DNA of 64,000 nucleotides from Haematococcus lacustris (Eukaryota; Chlorophyta; Chlorophyceae; Chlamydomonadales; Haematococcaceae). A model generated the notes under the pieces. The model saw nothing but the letters and a program-made list of their open reading frames with translations. It had not been told where the DNA came from and ran no database searches. Below, one piece after another: positions 12,353 through 22,306 of this stretch. Positions within the stretch are counted from its first letter, which is position 1. The number at the start of each line of letters is the position of its first letter. The position numbers and the translations under genes were made by a program. The stretch covers positions 4,809,853 to 4,873,852 of the forward strand of contig JASKMD010000004.1 in NCBI GenBank assembly GCA_030144725.1. Direction: 5' to 3'.

Positions 12353-12453
12353 CTGGCCCAGCGGAATTGTTTCTTATGTTTGGTGTGTAGGGCGCGACCG
12401 ATCACATGACTTGCTGAGGAATTGGTCATATGACTGAATATGATGGCTTAAAG

Positions 12454-14879
12454 TCAGGTCCCACAAGGTCTGATAAAATGGCTCGAAAACATGTACCGTC
12501 ACTTTTTGTCGCGTATACTGCACTCCAAGAGGTCAAACCGCGACGCCCCGCTGCGGCGTGGTGCTCCGCAGCTTGGCCTGCGAGGGACGGGCTAAAGTCA
12601 GCCGACCCTAACTAACAAAAATGACAGGAAATGACAGGAAACCGACCCCTGGTAATCAAAACGACGCCGCGTCTCAGCCACGTGGATTCTATTTATGTTT
12701 AGCTCATCACTGGATAGAGGACTCCGCCAGCTATGCGGTGCAGCTTGTATCATTAAATATTGTGCACTGTGCTGAGTGCTATGGCGGCTCAAATCTTGAC
12801 ATTCAAACTCATGCCAGTTTTGCTCATGCGGGCCTCGTCGCGAGAGACCGCCGCGACCGACGTGGCCCAGGAGCACCTGCACACAGTGAGGAACAATCGC
12901 CGCAGTCAAAATGATTCACATGGCACGCCAAACCGATGTAAAGACGCCCCTCCACCCATGCTCGGAAACAAGGCTGCTGCGATGCTTGACCCCTTCGTGA
13001 GCAGTACTGTTGGCCTGGCCACTCTGTAATGCATCACAAGGTGTGTAGCCATTGCTATGTTACCTTGCTCGACATGTTGGGTCCGATCCCTCCCGCCTGC
13101 CCGCCGCTTGCGTGTCGAGCTCGTGTCCAGCTCCGCTTTGGCCCCCTGCTGCTCAGATGGAGGGGATAGGGAGGCACTAGCACCAGCTGCCACCTGCTGC
13201 CAGGGGGGGGCTGCAGGAGGGGTGGGCAGCCCAGGGGCGGCACCAGCACCAGCTGCCAGCTCCTGCCAGGGGTGGGCAGCAGGAGGGGTGGGCAGCCCAG
13301 GAGCGGCACCAGCAGCAGCTGCCAGCTGCTGCCAGGGGGGGGCAGCAGGAGGGGTGGGCAGCCCAGGAGCGGCACTGGGGGTGGGAGGGGGTGGGAGGGC
13401 GGGGCTGGGGCTGGGAGGGGCTGGGTGGGGCGGGCTGCAAGGGTTCCGGTAGGCTAGTCAGCACTGCAAGGCAAAGTTAGGTCACGCCAACTAATGTTTC
13501 CACAAGCCTGGTTGATGGAATGCTTTGCTTTCTTCTCCAACAGCTGCTTCGTTGGGTTAGGAACAAAGTTGACACGGCAAATTCTGGGAAGTCACAGTGG
13601 TCGGTTCACAATACGCCGGTTTGTGCAAGGGGGTCCCTTTTTTTGTATAGCCGGCTAGGGAGAAACGAACATTATCGCACCTCGCTGCAATGTCGCGTGT
13701 CAACTTGCCCAACGACGGTCCTCCGACAACGCCTGCACCAATGAAAGGTTCGCGGAGTGAGCCTGGCGGGCTAAACATTGATTGTACTTCTGGCTCGATA
13801 GCAAGCGCAGTTCTATCACTGATGCCGCTACATACCACTGGAACAATCGGTTGTGAGCAGCTGAGGTGTGTCCGCGCTCGCTTGCGCCGGCATGGACTCT
13901 GCTGCAAGGATTAACGCGCCGCTTGCCAGTAGATGCGAAGTAATTCGCAGGTGCCAATGCACAAACGCTACCGAAATCGGTGCACTGTGTAGCGAGTACT
14001 TGCATGAAGATTACCAATCCCATGTTGGGACATCCTGAGCTAAAGTCAACATTGCCCCCCTCCGCGGTATCCTTGCACCAGTGACTCCTTGCACCATGAC
14101 GGTAGTGCACGTGAAACAATACCTGGCATGCCCCTGGCATGCCCCTGGCAGCTGCCGCCTCTCACCCCCATGTTGCTGCCCCCCCCCAAACCCCCGGCCC
14201 ATGCACTGCCACCGGCTGCCCCACCCGTGGCCCTTACTCACCCGCTGGCCCTTACTCAGGCGCTGCTGCCCCCCCCCCCTAACCCTACACCAGCAGGGCA
14301 GGACAGCGGTGCATCACCATCGCAGGCCGGCAGGACCCTGACCTGTTTGGGATGTGAGGTTGAGTAGAGTTAATGGTAATGTTGGTGTAACAATTGTAAC
14401 AATACCTGGTGTGGCAGAGACGTAATCAGTCGGTTCAAGTATATCAGTCCGGTCTATCTGAGACGGTTTGCCTTTGTACACCACCCCACAGCCCCCCACC
14501 CCCATACGCCCATGTCATGGCCTGCCATCAGGGCACCGGTTGTCGACACGGATGCCGAGAGCACCCCACAGCAGCTGGAGGAGCAGAGCTTAGGCATGTT
14601 GCGAGCGAGATGCGAGCCACCCGGTTACCGAACATAACCGCCGGCCCTCGCGCTAGCGCTGTTGTAGACCGTACCTACTGGCATCCGCTTTAGAATGAAC
14701 GCCGCAGCCATCTACAGTAACCTTGCCACCTGGACACTTGGCAAGGTTGGTGGGCGCCCTGGCCGTGCAGGCCCTTTGATGCAGAAGGCATATAGGAAAG
14801 GCTCGCTGATCACGGCTGTGTAAGCGCGGCATCAAATGGATCACGGTACATTTCGCCAAAGAGACCTTGTGGGACCTGA
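12454..14879. mobile_element. DNA transposon, TIR TCAGGTCCCACAAGGTC, 7-bp TSD
   Basis: The element starts and ends with inverted copies of TCAGGTCCCACAAGGTC and is flanked by the 7-bp direct repeat CTTAAAG (12447-12453 and 14880-14886). Parts of both ends match, in inverted orientation, the short element at 52027-52474, which has its own 7-bp duplication. No transposase was recognised inside. Most of the interior (12600-14038) is a separate nested insertion. It lies about 100 bp upstream of the Fanzor A exon, probably in an intron of that gene. The superfamily is not assigned. Confidence 0.85.
12600..14038. mobile_element. Nested insertion with 9-bp TSD
   Basis: GCTAAAGTC occurs at 12591-12599 and again at 14039-14047. 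In the related short element (52027-52474) the flanking sequences join directly through a single copy of it. The 1439 bp between are therefore an insertion that made a 9-bp target duplication. No terminal inverted repeats and no recognisable protein were seen. A ~64-bp C/G-rich minisatellite with three copies lies at 13186-13377. A sequence like its right end (AAGATTACC plus CCCATGTTGGGA) recurs near 52726-52748. Confidence 0.7.
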
Positions 14880-14886
14880 CTTAAAG

Positions 14887-15998
14887 ATGTGATATGACCG
14901 AGTCTATAGTCAAGAGGATAATGTGGCAGATCGCCACCCCACCCCACCTGGGAACCCCGAGTGTACAGAGGGTTTGACGTACTCCAAACCAGTATCATTC
15001 TCAGCTGTAGTTAGTAACACTCTTCTACTCTCCGCCAAATTAGATCACGATTGAGACCGTGGTTGAAACCAGGTTGAGACCACGGCAATGATGTTACGGG
15101 GTTTTGCGAGTTTTGGCTTAATTATGTTTCATCATATTCCATCATGCTTGATCATATGGGGTCATATCTTAAAGATTATTTCGGGCGCGCTTTATTGGTG
15201 TGATGGCTCTGGAGTGGGGGCCTGCACTAGGGCGCCGAGTACCCTAACCTCCCCTCGAGGCGTCCAAGCTGTCGCTGTACACTCTTGGTACCCGCAAGAT
15301 ACCACGAGATTACAATTACTGTGTCTTACATAAATACATCCACTGTGCCTGATCACACAAATGCCCTCACATTTCAAAACATGATTGATTCCTCATGCAT
15401 GGTGCCATGCATGCTGCATGCGCACAGCAATGGCTAGCAATGAATGCAGCTGTTGAATAACTTAACCGCCAACAGCAATCTGCCGATCACGACTGAGGAG
15501 CCACCCCCATGCCCTCCACGTCGCTCATCACCAGCCAGCCTTATTTAAAGGGAGGGCGCCACTCTGCCCCGGCGAGCTCAGGGCATGTCGAAGTCATGGC
15601 GATACCTTGACACAGGCAATCAAGCAGACCAGGATGTTGAGGGCACAGCCAAGATCCGCCACCTCCTAGGCCCCTTGGGGTTAGGATAAGGGTCAGGGTT
15701 GGGGTTAGGGTAAGCGTCAGAGTAGGGGTAGGGTCCAGCCCTAGATTAGGATGAGAGTCAGGGTGACCGGGTTAGCGTAGGGCTTAGGGCAGCCTCCCTA
15801 GTCCCGCCTAGGCCCCCTGAGCGCGCTGGTGCGCCTTCCCCCTTGGCCCCCGCCCTGGCCCCTGCCACGGCTCCCACTTACCAATAACGCTATACATGAT
15901 CTTGTGTTTTGCACACACCTCAGATACAGGTGTAGTGTGATGCGCAGCCAAACCCTGCTGCCTGGCCCCTGCCCCGGCTACCACCTAGTAGGTGGCAC
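14887..15998. other. Intergenic stretch with degenerate telomere-like tract
   Basis: No gene can be supported. Around 15675-15790 there is a run of variants of GGGTTAGG/AGGGTCAGGGTT that resembles decayed telomeric repeat. Confidence 0.5.
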
Positions 15999-18900
15999 CT
16001 ACCACTGCTGACACGGTGCGTCCAGGTGGTCCAGCGCCATGAGCAGGAAGCCGCCCTCGTACTGCCCCTCCAGCCCCAGGATGCCGCCATGCCGCTGGGC
16101 CGTGTCAGCCTGAAGGGCAGGGCAGCCACCCCGCCACACAAGTGAGCCATGAGGCTGGCCAGCATGGTCCAGGCACAGGGCAGGGCTCACTCCATGCGCT
16201 GACGCCCTGGGCATGCAAGCCTGGTCCAGCCAACAACATGGGCACTGGTGCCAGCCCAGTGCCGTCATAGAGCCACCCCAGTGCCCCCCTCATGGCCCCC
16301 TCATGCCCCCCTCATGCCAGCCCAGAGCCCTCCAGCTACAAGCGGCGCTCACCTGCACGGCATGGACCCTGTAGCGCAGGCCCCTCACTCTGCACTCGTG
16401 ACTGAAGGCCGTGAAGGTGCGTGCCTGAGGCACAAGGCAATGCCACGTGGGGGCTGACACAGAGGGCCATGGCTGGACTGCCCTGTCATGATGACGACTA
16501 GGCCTGGGCAGCTGCACCGCTGCACTGACCAGGAGCAGGCATTGAGTGAGCCTCACTGACTGCACAGGCCACACATGCAATGCATGCAGCTGCCTGGCTT
16601 GCCCAGGGGGCTGTTGCTTCCTCTTCAAATGTCACAGTCCTGGAGGCAGACGTGTCTCCAAAATGCCCAGTGTGGGCCAGGCGGGTGCAGAGCTGCTGTG
16701 TACTGCCTATCATGCCGATCAGGCCAATGAGGGAGGGGCTGCCTGTCCCTAAGCATCAGGGGCAGCTGAGAGGCCACATGGAGCTTTGGAGGTGCTGCCT
16801 GAGCTGCTGCATAGCGGCACCTGCTGCCAGTGCTTCAGTGGCAGTAACCATGCACAGAGCCATGCAGTCCGTAGCCTTTGCATGCCACCGCCCACCAATG
16901 CAACCATGGTGGGCCTAGCCAGGTGCGACAGGCTTAGATATGGTGGGCCTTGACAGCCCTAGGTGGGGAGCGGGTGTGGTGTGGTGTGGTGTGGTGTGGT
17001 GTGGTGCGGTGTGGTGCGGTGCGGTGCGGTGCGGTGTGGTGCGGTGCGGTGTGGTGTGGTGTGGTGTGGTGTGGTGTGGTGTGGTGTGGTGTGGTGTGGT
17101 GTGGTGTGGTGTGGTGTGGTGTGGTGTGGTGTGGTGTGGTGTGGTGTGGTGTGGTGTGGTGTGGTGTGGTGTGGTGTGGTGTGGTGTGGTGTGGTGTGGT
17201 GTGGTGCGGTGCGGTGCGGTGTGGGTGTGCAGGTCAGCCCCTGCCTCCCACTGACCTGCCTCACAGCGCACACCAGGAGTGCCGCGCCCCCTGGAGCCAG
17301 GCGGTGAGCTAACACTGCAGCCACCAAGCGGGCATGGGATGGCTCGTACTGCAGCGGGCACACAGTGAGGCACAAGAACAAGCAATGGCACATCTGATAG
17401 AGACTGTTGCCCAATGGTGGTGGTTATAGCACAGCAGTGGCAGTGGCGGTACACAGAGAGTTGCCCATTTCTTGTAGTGGTAGCTGAAGAGGGGTGGTGG
17501 TGGTGGTTGCAGCACAGCAGTGGCCAGTAGCTTTATGATGTCAACGGTCCTGAGCAACAGGGGTTTTGCCCAGCACACCATGTAGTGCCTGCGGGTGCCT
17601 TGGCCTCCTCAACCCTTCGCACCTCTCGGTCGCGACCTTTTCTGATGTTCCATGACTCACCATGACGTCGGTGCCAATGATCCTAGGGAAGCGGCGATCC
17701 GGGTGCAGTGCAGGCGGCAGGGGTCCGGTCAGGGTGACCGTGTCTGACATGCGCAACAGGTCATGGGCGTAGAAGGTCGATGGGTCTAGGAGGGCGGGGC
17801 CAAAGGTGGCGTCTGGGCTCGAGACGGCGGTGTGGGGTTGCGCGCCTAGCGGCTCGCCAAGACCCGCGAGCGCTGCATGCTCCGGGTGTCGTGACTGCGC
17901 CACTGCCAACTGTTGGTCGTTGCTGTTCGTGTGGTGGCCGCACGCGTCGCTCAAAACCGCGGTTGCTCCTGACACTGTGTGGTTCACCAGCGCGGTTGCG
18001 CCCGCTGCCAGTGGCTGGCTGGCTGTTGGCTGGTCTGCTGCAACTGTGGTGGTGGTGCCATTAGGGGTATAGGGGCCAATGGCCTCCATGAGCTGCAGGG
18101 AGTGCAGCCAGTCCATGAGCCGGATACTCACAGGTCCAAGCTCCCACACCTCACCCCCTCCGCCCGCCTCCTCACCAACCTCTTGCTGCTGGCGTGCCGG
18201 CTGCTGCTGACACTGCTGCTCTTGTACCAACTGCTGCTCTTGTGCGTGCCCTTCCTGCCGCCCCTGATGGTGACATTGGTGTGCAGCTTGCTCCCACTGT
18301 GGTGGCAGCACCTGCTGCTGCTGCTGCAGCGGCTCTGTTTGGTCAATATGCTGTCCGCCCGCAAGGTGGCTCAGGTGCAAGGTATGACTGGTCGCCCAGG
18401 CTTGTGGTCGGGCCTGGCTAGGGGTGGTGGGCTCAACTGCGGCCTCCTCCTCCTCTGCCTGCTCCAGGGTGGCAGGAGGGGCGCATGCTGGGTTGGGGGT
18501 CGGCATGGTTTGGTATTGTGCGGGCGTGGGTTGTGCGTTGTCCGGGCGTGGGTTGGTGGCCGGCGTTGTGTTGAGCAGCATGCACTGCTGCAGGTTGCGC
18601 AGCACTGGCCCCTCCACGTCTGTGAGCACCACCTAGGGCCAGCAAGGCAGGGGCAGCGCGGGCAGCATAGGCAGCATGGTCAGCTCGGGCAGGGCAAGCT
18701 AGGACCCAGGCCCTGGCAAACCTCTGGCTCTGAACCTTGCATTCTGCGCTGTGGCTGGTGCAGCCATTAGTAGGAAGAGGTTGGCTGCCAGCCGGACAAG
18801 CCGGGCACATTAAAGCCATCAGGGCCTCCAGCAGCAGCAGCTGTACAGCAGCATGGGCCTACCCTTCAGCGACGCCACAGAAGCCCAGAAACAGGTGCAG

Positions 18901-20714
18901 GTCACTCCGACGCTTGCAGCAGCCCAACAGCAGCAACCGCAGCAGCAATCGCAGCAGCAGCATGGGGAGTGTAGGTGCTCTGTTCAGACCTCGAGCTCGT
19001 GTGAGCAGCAGAGTGAGGTATGAACAAAGCGCCCCTGAGAAGGCCCTACCCACCTGTGCGCTCGCCTGGCCTGTTTACGCCCTTGCCTGGCACTTGCCTG
19101 GCACTTGCCTGGCACTTCAAGCCCATCTGACCACCTGAGCCCACCTTGGCTGCTCTAGGCTGTCCACCCTGCAGGGGCATTGGTCCACCAGCCTGCCCCC
19201 CTGCCTCACCTGCTGTGCCCCTAGCTGCATGGCCAGCAAGCCGCACACGCCGCAGCCTGATCCAATCTCCAGCACGGCCTGCCCCATCACGAAAGCTGGC
19301 CACTCCACCATCTCACTGCACACGACCAGCAGCCAGGAGCCTCCAGCTGACCGCCAGGCATGCAGGCTGGCTGTGCCAAAGACAAGCGTCAAGCGCCTGA
19401 GTCATGCAAGCACGGCTCAGAGCGCATGTCCCCACCCGGCCATGACGACCTGGCGGGAGCAGCAGCCACGCCCACCCACAGCTGCCTCCCGGTGCTGAGG
19501 TCAGCTGGCGCTGCTGCCACGGCCTAGGGAGGCAGGTAAGGAGGGAGGTGGCGGGGACGCTGCTACTGTTTTTTCTTATGCTCTGTATCTTACGTTGCTG
19601 CTGTCCTTGTAACATGCTGCTGGATAAGCAAGTAGACAGGGAGGTAGGGAGGCAGGACAGGAGAGAGGGGTGAGGTGGGGAGGCTGGCCTGCCTGCCTGC
19701 CTAGGCCCTTGCCTGCTCCCTGGTTGCGCAGCGGCCCCGGTTACCTGCACAGGAGGTGCGCTGCGGTTAGCCCTAACCCTAACCCTAGCCCCTGGTCACC
19801 TGCATAGGAGGTGCGCTGCGGTCCAGACCTGCGCCCCCAGCCCGTCCCCCAGCGACCCCTCCTGCACCCTGACCAGGCACGAGCCGTACTCGTATGCCAC
19901 CACCTGCACCATGCCACACAGGCGCTCAAGGTCTCAGGTTCAAGGGCTGTCGATAGAGCAAGGCCTGTAGCATCACGCACCTAGGGCCCTCGACTGGCAG
20001 CCTGTACCACAGTAGTATGTGCCTGTATGCTCAAGTTGTTGCTTGCGAGGAAGCATGTGTTTCATGTCACGGCCATTGGCTGGCTGCATGGAGACAACCC
20101 TAGGGGCGGGTGGGGTCAGGGAGCCAGCCACCAGGGCGCAGACAGTCACTGGTCATCATGCTGCGCCTGTCTGCATGCTGCTGCTGCTGGGATGAATGCT
20201 GTTGAAGCTGCCAGGGATTGAGGGAGCCGCAGCTGCTCTTGTGGTAGGAGATACATGAGCTGGGGTGTCTAGGAGCAGGCATGGTGTGCTAGCACTGAAG
20301 GTCAGCGTAACAGCCGAGGAGCCTGCCATGGGCCAGGGGGGAGGGGGAGAGGGAGCAACGCATGCTGTGCTAGCTGACAAGTCACAGTGTCAGCAAGCGT
20401 GCATTCCTGGTCGCATGCTGGTTCGCTGTTGTGCGCCAGCCCAACAAGTTGGTGTTGCATGATTTGTCAGTGTTGCCTTGGCAGAGGGTGGTGCACTGAG
20501 GGTGGCTGGCTCACCGGCTCACCAGCCCCTGACCTGCTTTACACCACCCCTAACGAGGGGACCTGGTTCTCCCTACTTGGGTCGCCCAGGGAGGTGCTGA
20601 CCTGCTCACCCTCTTGCTGACTGCTATGGGTCCACTGCAGGCTGCCATGATGGCTGAGATGGCGTCCATCACCGCCTCATCCTCTTCGGGCAGGCAGCAG
20701 CAGGCAAACTCCAT
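15999..20714 (-). CDS. Methyltransf_16-type (FAM86/METTL-like) S-adenosylmethionine-dependent methyltransferase
   Basis: This is a seven-beta-strand methyltransferase of the group that methylates lysines on non-histone proteins. Exons are 20714-20610 (start MEFACC, less certain), 19903-19800, 19396-19210, 18632-17661, 17348-17256, 16424-16353 and 16109-15999. The phases agree throughout and give 547 aa. Domain marks in order are VRVQEGSLGDGLGAQVWTAA, SAM motif I as AVLEIGSGCGVCGL, motif II as VVLTDVEGPVLRNL, then IIGTDVM joined to YEPSHARLVAAVL and LAPGGAALLVCAVR, and C-terminal FSHECRVRGLRYRV. A Gln/Pro-rich insert of about 270 residues separates motif II from GTDVM inside the long exon. Introns carry a GGTGT array and an interstitial telomere repeat. 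The substrate cannot be told from sequence. Confidence 0.8.
16977..17223. repeat. Pentanucleotide (GGTGT)n array in methyltransferase intron
   Basis: About 49 units of GTGTG/GGTGT with GGTGC variants grouped at both ends. It lies in the intron between the methyltransferase exons at 17256 and 16424. Confidence 0.95.
19769..19788. repeat. Interstitial telomere repeat flanked by a duplicated splice junction
   Basis: About three CCCTAA units sit between two near-identical ~33-bp copies (19736-19768 and 19789-19822) of the exon end and donor of the methyltransferase exon 19903-19800. Confidence 0.75.
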
Positions 20715-21518
20715 GCAATACCAGCTCCATGCAGGGGGCAGCAGCACCAGGGGTGGGTGGCCTGGCAGACCTGCCTGGCATACAGTTCCTGCCAAGCTGT
20801 CAGGGGTGAATGTGCTGCGCTGATTGTAGTGGCTGCAGTGAACTCACGGGTGCCGCTGAGGATGGATGTCAACACGCCAACCACACCCGCCAGCCTTGCC
20901 TGCGCAGTGTGTTGGAAATCCTCTGCTCAGTTGATGTCAGGCTGACTGGCGAGATGAGGAGTGGGTTGGGAGGACGCTTGCTGACAGGGACCAACAGGAA
21001 AAGGACTGATAAGATAGGCCCCTTGCTGCCAAGGATTGATAGCTGACAGCACCATGCAGTGAAAGTGAGGCAATAGTCAGGCACCAGTCAGGCAGCATGA
21101 CAAGGGCAAGGTGGTAGCAATGAGCACCTGCATCAGCCGCTGAAGCTTAAAGGTGCACCTTTTGCTCGCGATAACAGCTGTCAGCCAGCAATGAGGCAGC
21201 CCAGCCTACCCCATCACATGCATGGATTGGTGGGTGGCAAGTAGCCAGGCGACTAGCTGGGGCGACCAGGGCACCACAGTACGCTTGCATGGCGCTGTAT
21301 TGGGCTGCAACTGTGCAAGCCTTGCACGCTCAGGCCGCTCACTTATGAGCTCACCTCTTCAGCATGGCACCCGCGTTGCTCAATAGCTGACTTGATGCGG
21401 AGTATCGTATCTTTCTTCCTAAACACATGTGAGGAAAAATCAGTCGGTGGGCTATCCGACCAGGGAGCAGCGCTCATTGCGAGCTTACTTAAGCTTTGAC
21501 TGGCCAGGTGTCTGTAGC
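20715..21518. other. Intergenic stretch
   Basis: I see no gene, clear repeat or RNA here. It separates the methyltransferase start from the first ~560-bp direct repeat. Confidence 0.4.
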
Positions 21519-22083
21519 GAGTCGACGAGTCGCCAAACGCCGCCAGCGGCGTTGACATCGCTAGCCGCACAAACAACCATTGGTCTTGCCGCAGCGTGCG
21601 GAGACTGCCGAGGTTCTCAGCAACTCCCAGCACGTGAACCCAATTCAAACTTCGTGGTCAGAACTTCTGACAGAAGGCAGCCTACTTTTGATTGTCAGGA
21701 TACAAAGGGCAGGTGACTAGGTGGTGATGTGGGGCACGACATTTTTGTAGGATTATATAGGCCACGGGGCCCTGCCAAATCAGCTTTTATGTCATTGCCC
21801 CCAGGGCGATAAAAGCACCTGGCTGCTGCACCCACCGCCACTTCGCTATGAATATATGGCATCGCTCATCAGCAAATATAGCATGAACCCGGTCCATGGA
21901 GGCATGCACATGGCAGCAACCTGGCGTGGTGGGTACGGTGGTACGAATTGTGATGGTGCGATCGACATGACGCAGGTCGTACTCGCACCAACGACAGTGA
22001 GGAGCTAAGCTTTGTCACTAACCGAGCTTGGTGGAAGTTGAACACAACACAAGCATAGGAAGAAAGGTTGGCTATTTACCCCC
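21519..22083 (+). repeat. Direct repeat DR1 flanking the Fanzor B gene
   Basis: About 90% identical, in the same orientation, to 28890-29440. Similarity begins at GAGTCGACGAGTCGCC and ends near GAAAGGTTGG. A 53-codon frame starting MASLISKYSMN and ending in VRS-stop is kept in both copies. The boundaries lie about 220 bp beyond the Fanzor stop and 190 bp before its start. Confidence 0.85.
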
Positions 22084-22306
22084 TGGTGTACTTAGTCAGG
22101 CCGTCCTGTATCCCTGTCCTGCTGTGAAGCCCCTACACTTCTCCACAGCAATGAGAGACCGGTGTGTGTCCCTAACCTAGGTCCCTAACCCTAGGAGTCG
22201 ATAGAGCCTTATCTTACCCTATGCACACTCTATCGCACACACATCCCCATTGTCAGGGGCAATCGATTTGTTTTTTTGTTTGGCTCATGGCGTGATGCAC
22301 ATGTCA
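22084..22306 (-). other. 3' flank of Fanzor B
   Basis: Non-coding sequence after the Fanzor B stop codon. About 120 bp of it (22103-22220, containing GTCCCTAACCTAGG) recurs inverted at about 55075-55195 beside another Fanzor fragment. It is the place where a guide RNA would be expected in a Fanzor locus. This is inference only. Confidence 0.35.
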
